From assembly GCA_003157225.1 (NCBI GenBank), contig PMIZ01000250.1:1-15527 (forward strand): DNA of 15,527 bases, read 5' to 3'. The notes beneath the pieces are model-generated. The model saw nothing but the letters and a program-made list of their open reading frames with translations, searched no databases and was not told the DNA's origin. The stretch comes from Actinomycetota bacterium. GTDB lineage: Bacteria > Actinomycetota > Thermoleophilia > RBG-16-64-13. Position numbers and translations under genes: made by a program. Positions within the stretch are counted from its first letter, which is position 1; each line of letters opens with the position of its first letter. Shown piece by piece: positions 5,937 through 13,256 of the stretch.

Positions 5937-7877
5937 CTATCGGCCGGCGTGGAAGGTCATCGCCTCCAAGTACTCTTTCTGAAAGCCGGGCTCGGTGGCG
6001 AGTTCCACGTACTCAATGGCCAGAGCCACCCAGGCCGCTTCCCGGCGTTTGCCGAGGTTGAGCAGAGCGAAACGGGCGCCGTCGCCCGCGGCGTTGCCCA
6101 CAGAGACGACGCGTTCCGACTCGAGATGGGGGAGCATGCCGATGGCGAGTGCGTACTGGGGGTCGATGTAGCTGCCAAAGGCTCCGGCCAGGATCACCCG
6201 ATCGGGCTTCTCGGCGCCGTACCTACTGAGCAGGATCTCCGCGCCCGCCCGAAGAGCACCCTTGGCGAGCTGTATGGACCGGATGTCCTTGAGCGACACC
6301 GTGATCGCGCGTCCTATGGCCGTCTCCTCCGGCCGGGCGATCACGAGCTTGCGAGGCCGTCCGTTTTCGACGACGATCCGCTCGTTCGAGAGGTCGACAA
6401 GCCGGGGATCGAAACCACCATCCGGAAGGATGACTCCGGCCGCGAGCATCTCGGCTGCCGCTTCGATGATGCCAGAGCCGCAGATGCCTCGTGCCATCAC
6501 CTGGGCCGCGGGGTAGTCGGTGTGCCAGCCTTCGAGGCCGATCACCTTGAAGCGGACGTCAAGAGTCCCGGGCTCGATGCGGATGCGCTCGATCGCGCCG
6601 GGCGCGGCCCGCATTCCGAACTCGATGTGCGCCCCCTCGAGCGCCGGCCCGGTGGCACACGAGGTGGAGAGCATCCGCAGGCGGTTGCCCAGGACCAACT
6701 CCCCATTGGTCCCGATATCCACGATGAGGAGCACTTCGTCCTGTTTGTAGGGCTCTTCAGCGATGACCACGGCGACGTTGTCGGCTCCCACGAAGCCGGC
6801 TTCCACCGGCAACACGTGCAGGCGGCAGCCCGGGTGGAAGCTGAGGCCCACCGACGAAGCCAAGATATCGACGGCTCCCCGAACGGCCGCCACGAATGGA
6901 GCCACCCCGAGGGCTCGCACGTCGAGACCGAGAAAGAGGTGGTGCATCGCCGTGTTGCCCACGGCCACGATGTCGAAGACGTCGTCGAGCGCGGCTCCGC
7001 AGCGCTCCACCGCTCTCGCGCCCAGCGCGTTGACTTCTTGCACCACCGTGCTCTGAAGCTGCGCCAGGCCATCCGGGTCGCGTGTGGTGTGATAGAGGCG
7101 GGAGATGACGTCGTCGCCCATCGCCACCTGTGGGTTCATGGCCGACTCCGTTGCCACGACCTTGCCGGTCTCGAGATCGGTGAGATAGGCCGCGATGGTA
7201 GTGGTACCGACATCGACAGCGAGACCAAGAAGACGCCCGGAGTCGCCTCCGGGTCGCACGTCCACGATGGTTCCTGCCTGGGAACCGGTCCGCCACACGG
7301 TGACCGCCACGTTCCAACCGGCCCTTCGCAGCAAGCCCGGCAGCCTCTGGAGCACGGTGAAGTCAAGAGTCAGCCCCGATAGGCCATGCTCAGTTACCAA
7401 AGCCGAGAGCAGACGTTCGGCGTCGGGCGTGGCATCTTCCAAAGTCGGCTGCTGGAGAGCGACCCGGTAGCGCTTGATCGCGGCATCCAGGGGAACCGTC
7501 CGATCGCTGGCCTCCTTGCGCACCACCTGCGCCGCCCTGCGGCTCTCCTCCGGCACGAAGACCACGAGGTCGCCGGCGACTTGAGTCTGGCACGCCAGCC
7601 GCATGCCGGCGGCGAGAGCGGTGAGGCCGAGCAGGCGCGCTTCTGCTTGCGTCGGAGTGGACACGGCGGCGAGTGGGGCGGAGCCGGAGGCGGCCCCCAC
7701 GTCTTCTGCGCCGGGCGGCTCCAGGCGCACCCGGCACTTGCCGCAGGCGCCCTTGCCGCCGCAGGCGCTCTCGATATCCACGCCCAGGTTGCGGGCGATC
7801 GTCAGAAGGTCCTCGCCTTCGGCGGCGCGGCCACGCCTGCCCGAGGGCTGGAAGACGACTGTGTAGCTGCTGCCCAA
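5937..7877 (-). CDS. Reductive activator of corrinoid proteins (RACo-type, 2Fe-2S plus ASKHA ATPase, DUF4445)
   Basis: The product has 646 residues, close to the usual family length. The N-terminal ferredoxin-like domain (about 1-105) has the plant-type 2Fe-2S ligands C39, C45, C48 (SACGGKGACGKCRV) and C95 (LACQTQ). After a linker and middle domain comes an ASKHA ATPase core with phosphate loops LAVDVGTTTIAAY (218-230) and IVDIGTNGE (384-392), plus ARGICGSGIIEAA and an ILAGAFGSYIDP adenosine-site motif. Known relatives use ATP to return inactive Co(II) corrinoid proteins of methyl-transfer systems to Co(I). The start is TTG 7877: an in-frame TGA lies just upstream and AGGAGAG precedes it by about 9 bases. 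No corrinoid protein or methyltransferase gene is in this window. The SLH gene follows after 134 bp but appears to have its own promoter. Confidence 0.93.
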   Translation of the reverse strand: MGSSYTVVFQPSGRRGRAAEGEDLLTIARNLGVDIESACGGKGACGKCRVRLEPPGAEDVGAASGSAPLAAVSTPTQAEARLLGLTALAAGMRLACQTQVAGDLVVFVPEESRRAAQVVRKEASDRTVPLDAAIKRYRVALQQPTLEDATPDAERLLSALVTEHGLSGLTLDFTVLQRLPGLLRRAGWNVAVTVWRTGSQAGTIVDVRPGGDSGRLLGLAVDVGTTTIAAYLTDLETGKVVATESAMNPQVAMGDDVISRLYHTTRDPDGLAQLQSTVVQEVNALGARAVERCGAALDDVFDIVAVGNTAMHHLFLGLDVRALGVAPFVAAVRGAVDILASSVGLSFHPGCRLHVLPVEAGFVGADNVAVVIAEEPYKQDEVLLIVDIGTNGELVLGNRLRMLSTSCATGPALEGAHIEFGMRAAPGAIERIRIEPGTLDVRFKVIGLEGWHTDYPAAQVMARGICGSGIIEAAAEMLAAGVILPDGGFDPRLVDLSNERIVVENGRPRKLVIARPEETAIGRAITVSLKDIRSIQLAKGALRAGAEILLSRYGAEKPDRVILAGAFGSYIDPQYALAIGMLPHLESERVVSVGNAAGDGARFALLNLGKRREAAWVALAIEYVELATEPGFQKEYLEAMTFHAGR

Positions 7878-8002
7878 GCCCGATCACTCTCCTCTTCTCA
7901 GACCGTTCCGCAAGAAGTTATCACGGCGGCGCTCGCAGCTACAGCGGGGGGTGAAGGCTTCGAGGCATAAGCGCCGGTAGCGAGGCGCCAGACCGGAAGG
8001 CA

Positions 8003-8030
8003 CCGGGGCGCCGCGAAAAGCGCGTCCCGG
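8003..8030. other. Structured GC-rich intergenic hairpin after the NagZ-like gene
   Basis: CCGGG-CGCG (8003-8007, 8012-8015) pairs with CGCG-CCCGG (8021-8024, 8026-8030) around an AAAAG loop, inside the 226-bp gap between the NagZ-like stop (minus strand) and the RACo start. A 12-bp palindrome AGCCGCGCGGCT lies at 8059-8070. Neither has a T-run, so this may be a rho-independent-like stop or just GC-rich sequence. No other feature is seen in the gap. Confidence 0.25.
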
Positions 8031-8103
8031 CTCAACGCGGCCGTCCTACTGGATGCCCAGCCGCGCGGCTTCTTTGGGGTTCTGAAATCGTATCAACGAC
8101 CGG

Positions 8104-9420
8104 CTACGGGGAGACCAGCCGGTGGCGGAGCTTCGTCTCGAGCACACGCAGCACGGCGTCATCGAGGCGCTCAGCAGGTAGGCGCCCCGTCTCGAGCGCC
8201 TTGACTATGGCCTCGAGCATCGCCTTCTGCCGCGCGATCGTGCCTGTGGAGATGAGGAGGTCACATCCTGCCGCAAGCTCCCGCACTGCCACTTCGCCCG
8301 GATCGACCACCGTCGCGGCCCCATTCGAGGTGCTGGGTGTCGCTTGCCCACCCGCCTCTGCGCCTGTGGCCGCGGCCGCGACCATCTCGACGTCGTCGGC
8401 CACCACCAGGCCCGAGAAGCCCAGGCCCTCTCTGAGCAGGCCTTGGATGATGGCCGCGGAAGACGAAGCGGGCCACAGCGGATCATATGCCCTGACTATG
8501 ACGTGGGCCATGAGCACGCCCTCGGCTCCCTCAGCCATGGCCGCCTTGAAGGGGGGCAGATGGATGGTGGCGAACTCGGCCTCACCGGCTTTCGACACTA
8601 CCACGCTGTCGTGGCTGTCGCCCGCTGCGCTTCCGTGGCCGGGAAAGTGCTTCACCACCGCGATGAGGCCGTTGTCCTCGTAGCTCCTGGTGACGGCTCT
8701 GACGTATCGGCTCACGATCGTCGGGTCGCCGCTGAAGCTCCGCCTATAGAGAAAGGACGTGGGGTCCGAGACGACATCGGCCACAGGCGCGAGGTTCATG
8801 TTGACACCGAGGGCCAAGAGCCCCGTGGCCGTCTCCGCGGCCATCCTGGCCACCTCTGTAGGGCTTGACTGTTCTCCGAGCATTCTGGCCGAGGGGACGA
8901 AGGGCACGTCCACGTTGATGCGTTGGACCGTGCCCCCTTCCTGGTCCACGGCTATGAAGAGGCCGATCCCGGCGCCGTTCGCGGCGGCGCCGACCTGGAG
9001 GCCGGCGGTGAGCGATCGCAGTTGGTCCGCTCCCGTGACGTTGCGGGTGAAGAGCAGGAACCCGCCGGGAGGGGCGTCGGTCAACAGTTGCTCCGTATCA
9101 GGGAGGACGGTCGTGCCATCGAACGCCAACAGCAGGACCTGGGCCGCTTTCTCCCGGAGCGTCATCCGCCCGAGGATCGCCTGCGCGGGCGAGAGCGTGG
9201 TGATCGTCGTCGAGGTCGAAGGTCCGGCGGAGTTGGTGGTCGTCGAGGAGGCGCCGGGCGTCGTGCCGGGTGTCGTGCCCGAGATCGTATCGCCCGAAGT
9301 CGTGGATGACGGCTGCCCGCTCCCACCCAACCCGCTGCAACCCGCGGCTAGCGCGGCGACGAGGGAGAAAACGATCAAGACCATGACCAAGCGCGATCTC
9401 ACCGGGCAAGGATACGCCAA
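8104..9420 (-). CDS. nagZ: Glycoside hydrolase family 3 beta-N-acetylhexosaminidase lipoprotein (NagZ-like)
   Basis: The product has 438 residues from TTG 9420. GTG 9402 gives a cleaner lipoprotein signal (VRSRLVMVLIVFSLVAALAAGC) and is equally likely; neither has a good RBS. The lipobox LAAGC puts the lipidated Cys at 28. An S/T/G-rich tether spans about 29-75, then a GH3 barrel: GGFLLFTRN (119-127), AVDQEGGTVQR (157-167), NLAPVADV, KHFPGHG (257-263), the NagZ-type Asp-His acid/base motif GDSHDS (267-272) and nucleophile motif VVADDVEM (339-346, probably D342). It should release N-acetylglucosamine from peptidoglycan fragments outside the membrane, for wall recycling or remodelling. A S/T/A/G-rich stretch at about 348-370, after the nucleophile, looks like an insertion. 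Divergent from the MutM-like gene. Confidence 0.9.
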   Translation of the reverse strand: MAYPCPVRSRLVMVLIVFSLVAALAAGCSGLGGSGQPSSTTSGDTISGTTPGTTPGASSTTTNSAGPSTSTTITTLSPAQAILGRMTLREKAAQVLLLAFDGTTVLPDTEQLLTDAPPGGFLLFTRNVTGADQLRSLTAGLQVGAAANGAGIGLFIAVDQEGGTVQRINVDVPFVPSARMLGEQSSPTEVARMAAETATGLLALGVNMNLAPVADVVSDPTSFLYRRSFSGDPTIVSRYVRAVTRSYEDNGLIAVVKHFPGHGSAAGDSHDSVVVSKAGEAEFATIHLPPFKAAMAEGAEGVLMAHVIVRAYDPLWPASSSAAIIQGLLREGLGFSGLVVADDVEMVAAAATGAEAGGQATPSTSNGAATVVDPGEVAVRELAAGCDLLISTGTIARQKAMLEAIVKALETGRLPAERLDDAVLRVLETKLRHRLVSP

Positions 9421-9425
9421 GAACC

Positions 9426-9438
9426 CCAGCTATACTGG
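9426..9438. promoter_or_regulatory. Overlapping divergent -10 elements, NagZ-like / MutM-like
   Basis: The 32-bp gap between the divergent genes contains CCAGCTATACTGG. It reads TATACT on the plus strand (9431-9436) and TATAGC on the minus strand (9429-9434). No consensus -35 boxes are visible. With starts at 9453 and 9420 the untranslated leaders would be about 10 bases or none, so one or both mRNAs may be nearly leaderless. This is suggestive only. Confidence 0.35.
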
Positions 9439-9452
9439 ACAAAGAGAGACCA

Positions 9453-10421
9453 ATGCCCGAGTTGCCCGACATTGAAGCGTACATCGAGGCCCTGAAGGCG
9501 CGAATGCTCGGGGAGCGGCTGCTCGGCATCCGCCTTCTGAGTCCGTTCTTTCTGCGCTCCGTCGATCCGCCGCTGGAAGCGGCCCGCGGTGCTCGGGTAG
9601 AGGGCGTGGAAAGGCTGGGCAAGCGAATCGTGTTGGAGCTGAGCCAGTCCGGTGACGCCGATCCCCCCGATGCGGCTGGTGCGGTCGATGTGGCCGATAC
9701 ACCCGGCGAAACCGGCGCGGCCGGAGCGCCCCAGAACGGCCGCTACTTTCTGGTGATTCACCTGATGATCGCGGGTCGCCTTCACTGGAAGGAGCCGGGA
9801 GCCAAGGTCGCGAAAAGTCCGAGCCTGGCCGCCTTCGAATTCACCAGCGGCACGTTGGTGGTGACGGAGGCGGGCAAGAAACGGCGGGCGTCGTTGCGCC
9901 TCATGCGGGGCAGAGAGGCACTGGCCGAGCTGGATCAAGGAGGCTTGGAACTGATGAGCGCGACGCCGGAGGAGTTCCGCGCCGCGCTCCGGCGTGAGAA
10001 TCACACCCTGAAGCGGGCGCTCACCGACCCGAAGATCCTCAGCGGTATCGGAAACGCGTATTCGGATGAGATCCTACATCGCGCGGGATTGTCACCCCTC
10101 AAGCAGACGCGCAGCCTGGGCGACGCGGAACTGGACGGGCTGCATGAGGCGGCGTTGAGCGTGCTCGGCGAGTGGACCGACCGCCTGCGCGAGGAAGCCC
10201 GGCATGCCTTCCCGGAGAAAGTGACGGCTTTTCGCGCCGGCATGGCTGTCCACGGACGGTTCGGCGCCCCCTGTCCCGTTTGCGGGACGGCGGTCAGACG
10301 CATCGTTTACGCGGACAACGAGTGCGACTATTGCCCTCGCTGCCAGACCGAGGGCCGGATACTCGCCGACCGGTCGTTATCTAGACTTCTCAAGGACGAC
10401 TGGCCTCGCACCGTCGATTGA
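9453..10421 (+). CDS. mutM: Fpg/MutM-family DNA glycosylase/AP lyase
   Basis: The product has 322 residues; the Fpg/Nei family is usually about 270-290. ATG 9453 begins MPELPDIEAYIEAL, giving the catalytic N-terminal Pro (P2 after Met removal) and E3. K57 (LGKRIVLEL) matches the Fpg lysine, LMIAGRLHW replaces MTGRL, and the helix-two-turn-helix contains TDPKILSGIGNAYSDEILHRAGLSP in segments (191-215). The C-terminal zinc finger has C274, C277, C294 and C297. The Arg conserved five residues before the third zinc Cys in E. coli Fpg is N289 here, with an extra Cys at 291; I believe this is usual in the PELPDIEAY subfamily. Residues about 66-96 form an Ala/Asp/Pro/Gly-rich insertion between two core strands. 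Expected role: excision of oxidised purines. The subfamily's substrate is not certain. Confidence 0.9.
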   Translation: MPELPDIEAYIEALKARMLGERLLGIRLLSPFFLRSVDPPLEAARGARVEGVERLGKRIVLELSQSGDADPPDAAGAVDVADTPGETGAAGAPQNGRYFLVIHLMIAGRLHWKEPGAKVAKSPSLAAFEFTSGTLVVTEAGKKRRASLRLMRGREALAELDQGGLELMSATPEEFRAALRRENHTLKRALTDPKILSGIGNAYSDEILHRAGLSPLKQTRSLGDAELDGLHEAALSVLGEWTDRLREEARHAFPEKVTAFRAGMAVHGRFGAPCPVCGTAVRRIVYADNECDYCPRCQTEGRILADRSLSRLLKDDWPRTVD

Positions 10422-10428
10422 CCTGATG

Positions 10429-10618
10429 TAGAATCTTCTCAAGCGTGGAAAGGAGGTGGTCCCAATAGACAGCATGCCCAGTCAGCGCGGCGGCCATTGG
10501 ACCGGAGGTGGCGCTCGCCTTTAGTCGTTGGATACCCGACTGACGCCTTCTAACGGCGCCTTCGGGGTCGCAGCGCTTCTCAAGAGCTTGTGGGGGCCGT
10601 CCCATCGGGACGGCCCCC
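10429..10618 (+). ncRNA. Possible small RNA or decayed short gene downstream of the MutM-like gene
   Basis: The 236-bp gap 10422-10657 holds no ordinary gene. In order it has a TAGAAT -10-like element (10429-10434), a perfect 10-base Shine-Dalgarno AAAGGAGGTG (10449-10458), a 16-codon frame from ATG 10474 to TAG 10524 that starts too far (15 bases) from that site, a small stem AGTCG/CGACT (10523-10541), and a 12-bp perfect hairpin ending at 10618. This could be an RNA of about 180 nt, an attenuator, or the remains of a short gene. No known RNA family was recognised. Confidence 0.2.
10592..10618. terminator. Strong 12-bp perfect hairpin, likely bidirectional terminator
   Basis: GGGGGCCGTCCC (10592-10603) and GGGACGGCCCCC (10607-10618) pair perfectly around a 3-nt loop. 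The hairpin is 40 bases past the stop of the C-GCAxxG-C-C gene (minus strand) and 171 bases past the MutM-like stop (plus strand), so it separates two convergent units. It lacks a T-run on either side, as is often seen in high-GC Gram-positives. Confidence 0.6.
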
Positions 10619-10657
10619 GCCGTTCCTCCGGCCTCAGGAGCCCTCTTCAGCGGCCGT

Positions 10658-11143
10658 CTAGCTGCCGGCTGTGCCCTCGGGGTCGAGCAGGAGCGGAGTG
10701 AGAGCGTCGCACATCCAGCCGACGTATTCTGCGCAGCTGCCGCGAATCTCACTCTTCATGAAGGTCTCGTGCTCTTCGGGGACGTCGAGGTGGAATCCGG
10801 TGAGTTCTTCGCAGCTGCAGGCGCCGAACTTCGATCTGAAACCGCGAATGAGTTCTTGGAGTCGCTCCGTGGCGCGCGGACGGAGCTCGGGACTCTCTTC
10901 CGCCAGCCCCATGTCCCTGATCCCCAGCGCCAGAGCCGCGCCTGTTATGGCTCCGCAGGTCTCGCCCATGCCGCTGATGCCGCCTCCAAAGTAGCGGGCG
11001 ACCTCTATCAGCTCGGGGTCTTCGCTCAGCGTCAGCAGCGCGAAGCGCACGACTGTCTGCGCACAGTTGATGTGCGCGGGGCCTGTTTCGCTGAATCCCG
11101 CCAGTGCATCTGCCTTGGCCTGTTCCGGGGTGTGGCGACTCAT
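10658..11143 (-). CDS. C-GCAxxG-C-C family redox protein
   Basis: The product has 161 residues. ATG 11143 has AGGAGGG about 9 bases upstream, inside the end of the MFS gene. Cysteines are at 27 (HINCAQTVV), 63 (GMGETCGAITGAALALG, the GCAxxG element), 109 and 111 (GACSCEELTG), 137 (GSCAEY) and 145 (WMCD). This spacing matches the C-GCAxxG-C-C family, a group of putative redox or metal-binding proteins common in anaerobes and often encoded beside transporters or oxidoreductases; no precise activity is known. No signal peptide or membrane helix is seen. The start lies two bases after the MFS stop, so translation of the two is probably coupled. The family call is secure. Confidence 0.88.
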   Translation of the reverse strand: MSRHTPEQAKADALAGFSETGPAHINCAQTVVRFALLTLSEDPELIEVARYFGGGISGMGETCGAITGAALALGIRDMGLAEESPELRPRATERLQELIRGFRSKFGACSCEELTGFHLDVPEEHETFMKSEIRGSCAEYVGWMCDALTPLLLDPEGTAGS

Positions 11144-11145
11144 GA

Positions 11146-12351
11146 TCAGCAACCCTCCTCGAGGTTCGTGAGCAGGCGCAGCAGGAGCGCGGCGGTCGAA
11201 CCGACCGCCACCACCGCGCCGATAATGATGATGCCCAGGCTGAAACTCCTGGCCTGACCGATGTAGCCCAACGCAGTAGGCAGAAGGCCGCCTCCCAGGA
11301 CGAAGGCTACTGGTGGGCCGAATCCCGCCGCGAGGCTGCGGTAGTTGGGCTGGACGATGCGCGACAGGGCTGCGAATCCCGGCGGGAAGAAGCACACCGC
11401 GGAAGCCGCCATGAGGACCACGCAGATCTTCAGGGCGATGCCCGAGAGCGCCCCCACCAACATCGTTGCCGCCCCGGTGAGGAAGAGAAACAGCGTGATG
11501 GCGCGCTTTTCACCGATCCGGGAGGTCACCCATCCGGAGAGGAAGACGGCTGCCAGCGGGGCGATGCTGGCCAACCCCAGGAGCGTGTTGGCCGAGGAAG
11601 TAGTCATGCCCCGTTCCTGGTGCAGATAGAGCGGTAGCATGGTGTAAACGCCGACCTGGGTGCCCATTCCGAGCGCGAAGAGGAAGATCATCACCCAGAA
11701 GGAGCGGCAGGTGAGCACCGGCTTGATCGCGGCTGCGCTGGGCGGCTCGCCGGCAAACGCGCCGACTCCTCGCGTGAAGAAGTAGAAAGCCAGTCCCACC
11801 AGGGCGGTGATGCCCGCGATCCACAGCAGCGTTTGGTTCCACGTGAACCAGGTGAGAAGCGCTACGGCCAGAAGAGGGCCCGCGGCCAGGCTGATCGGGG
11901 GGCCAAGCTGCTGTATGGACAGGGCCTTTCCCCAGTCTTCTCTGCGCACCGTGGCGGTGAGTGTCGCCATCGACGAGGGCTGGTGAACTCCCGCGGACAT
12001 GCCGAGCACGATGAATACCACCCGCAGGCCCCAGAGCGATCGGGCGAAGTACGCGGCGGTCAAGGCGGCAACGGCCACGAAAACCGATACCAGGAGCGCG
12101 CCTCTGTGGTTGATGCGACTCGAGACCAGCCCCGAGAGGAACGAACCGATGAGCGCTCCGATCGCGCCCAGGAAGAACAGCGAGCCTGCTTGCCCGGGGG
12201 CGATCCCGACCGCGGGGTCCTGCTGGATGGTCGGCATGAGGGGAGAGAAGATCAAGCGCCCCAAGAACATCAGCAGGAAGAGCGAGGTCAGGAAGACCAC
12301 GGTGCCGACCACCGCGCGAAGCGGCTGTGGGGTGGGACAAGCCTTGGCCAT
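11146..12351 (-). CDS. Major facilitator superfamily (MFS) transporter
   Basis: The product has 401 residues with about 12 hydrophobic helices, the normal MFS size. ATG 12351 has GGAGG six bases upstream. The same frame stays open much further upstream, but that part reads through the permease gene in the wrong frame. A loop 2-3 motif SGLVSSRINHRGALL (about 74-88) stands where GxxxDRxGRR usually lies, and SGWVTSRIGEKRAI marks the equivalent loop of the second half. Between the halves is a short loop (GAFAGEPPSAAAIK). The N-terminus is short and cytoplasmic. Substrate cannot be read from the sequence. The partner is the C-GCAxxG-C-C protein encoded immediately downstream, which suggests the cargo may be linked to redox metabolism; that link is inference. 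Confidence 0.88.
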   Translation of the reverse strand: MAKACPTPQPLRAVVGTVVFLTSLFLLMFLGRLIFSPLMPTIQQDPAVGIAPGQAGSLFFLGAIGALIGSFLSGLVSSRINHRGALLVSVFVAVAALTAAYFARSLWGLRVVFIVLGMSAGVHQPSSMATLTATVRREDWGKALSIQQLGPPISLAAGPLLAVALLTWFTWNQTLLWIAGITALVGLAFYFFTRGVGAFAGEPPSAAAIKPVLTCRSFWVMIFLFALGMGTQVGVYTMLPLYLHQERGMTTSSANTLLGLASIAPLAAVFLSGWVTSRIGEKRAITLFLFLTGAATMLVGALSGIALKICVVLMAASAVCFFPPGFAALSRIVQPNYRSLAAGFGPPVAFVLGGGLLPTALGYIGQARSFSLGIIIIGAVVAVGSTAALLLRLLTNLEEGC

Positions 12352-12420
12352 GCGCTTCCTCCAGGTCGCTAGTGCCCGACAATCCCCCGCTGGCGAGGGA
12401 ATCGCGAGTAAGGGTACCAT

Positions 12421-12437
12421 CGCCGGCGTCGCCGGCG
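12421..12437. repeat. Tandem self-complementary octamer CGCCGGCG-T-CGCCGGCG
   Basis: Two copies of the palindrome CGCCGGCG (12421-12428 and 12430-12437) are separated by one base, 18 bases past the permease stop and 69 bases before the MFS start. The copies can pair with each other, giving a GC-only hairpin that could end the ABC transporter transcript. There is no T-run. Confidence 0.4.
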
Positions 12438-12455
12438 TCGTGCGCGGAGACTCCT

Positions 12456-13256
12456 CTACGTATAGACGTCTCTCCTGGCAAAGGCGGCCATGGCTCCGCC
12501 GAGGAACACCGCCGCGCAGGCGAGCATGACGAGCACGGCCGTCCAGGGGAAGTCCCCGCTCAGAGGATGTCTCAACTGGTAGAAGAGCGACACCACCCGG
12601 ACCGGTTCGATGGACCTGGAGACTTGGGAGAGTCCGTTGAGGATGTACATGAGCACCAGGATCACCGCCGAGATCACGGTGGCGAAGACCCCGCGGCGGA
12701 TCAGCGCCGACAAAAGCAGGGCCAGCGTCCCGAAGAAGAGACAGAAGGGCCACAGAGCCACGAGGCCCTCGGCCAAGTGGGCCGCCGACAGATGGGCCCC
12801 GGCCGCGGGTACGGCGATGTAGGTGAGCACCCAGGTGAGCCCCAGAACCGCGGCTAGCGACAGGGCCATGGTCAGCGCCGCTCCCCAGACCAGGTGGCGC
12901 CGGGGCAGCGGGTTGCTGAGCAGCAGATCCAGGGTTTTGCGCTCCTCGCGTCCGGCGACGGTGCGCGACCCCGTGAGGATCACGAGGAACGGTAGGGCGA
13001 TGGGGATGATCGAGGTAGTGAGTTCCATCTCCAACCACTGTTCGATGCTTATGGGGCCCTGCAACCCGCCCAGGTACTGGCGCATGCTTTCGGGGGCATT
13101 CTTGACATAGTCGTTCAAGAACCCGCTCATGGTCGGATAGAGGGCTACGTAGAGTGCCCCCAGGCCGCCCAGCGCCACTCCCCAGACGAGGAGCGAGCGC
13201 CATCGCCCTCGCAACTCATGCGCCACCACGGTCCAGACCTGCCTCAGGCCGTCCAA
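12456..13256 (-). CDS. ABC-2 type transporter permease
   Basis: The product has 266 residues with about six hydrophobic helices, typical of ABC-2 permeases (first near 23-40, then about 84-97, 124-149, 163-185, 190-208 and 238-258). A cytoplasmic segment TVAGREERKTLDLLLSNPL (99-117) matches the conserved R-E-x-x-x-x-T-L-x-x-L-L-x-x-P region of this family. The start is TTG 13256, inside the end of the ATPase gene: the two overlap by 13 bases, and AGGAGAGG lies five bases upstream. Together with the ATPase it should form an exporter with two ATPases and two permeases. Substrate is unknown; relatives handle antibiotics, lipids or polysaccharides. Confidence 0.88.
   Translation of the reverse strand: MDGLRQVWTVVAHELRGRWRSLLVWGVALGGLGALYVALYPTMSGFLNDYVKNAPESMRQYLGGLQGPISIEQWLEMELTTSIIPIALPFLVILTGSRTVAGREERKTLDLLLSNPLPRRHLVWGAALTMALSLAAVLGLTWVLTYIAVPAAGAHLSAAHLAEGLVALWPFCLFFGTLALLLSALIRRGVFATVISAVILVLMYILNGLSQVSRSIEPVRVVSLFYQLRHPLSGDFPWTAVLVMLACAAVFLGGAMAAFARRDVYT

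Noticed and set aside
5949..7382. A 477-codon plus-strand open frame opposite the RACo gene
   Set aside because: It is antisense to a gene with clear 2Fe-2S and ASKHA motifs; its His/Arg/Gly-rich product resembles no protein and reflects high GC.
7878..8103. Cobalamin riboswitch before the corrinoid activator gene
   Set aside because: The gap is GC-rich and can form hairpins but I could not find the conserved B12-box or core elements.
10474..10524. The 16-codon frame after the strong Shine-Dalgarno site as a real peptide gene
   Set aside because: Its ATG is 15 bases from the site, too far for normal initiation, and the peptide has no recognisable leader features; kept only as part of the unexplained gap.
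12352..13203. A continuous open frame making the MFS transporter a 685-residue fusion
   Set aside because: The upstream part is an Arg/Gly/Pro-rich shadow of the ABC permease in the wrong frame, and ATG 12351 has a proper RBS at the start of a normal MFS protein.
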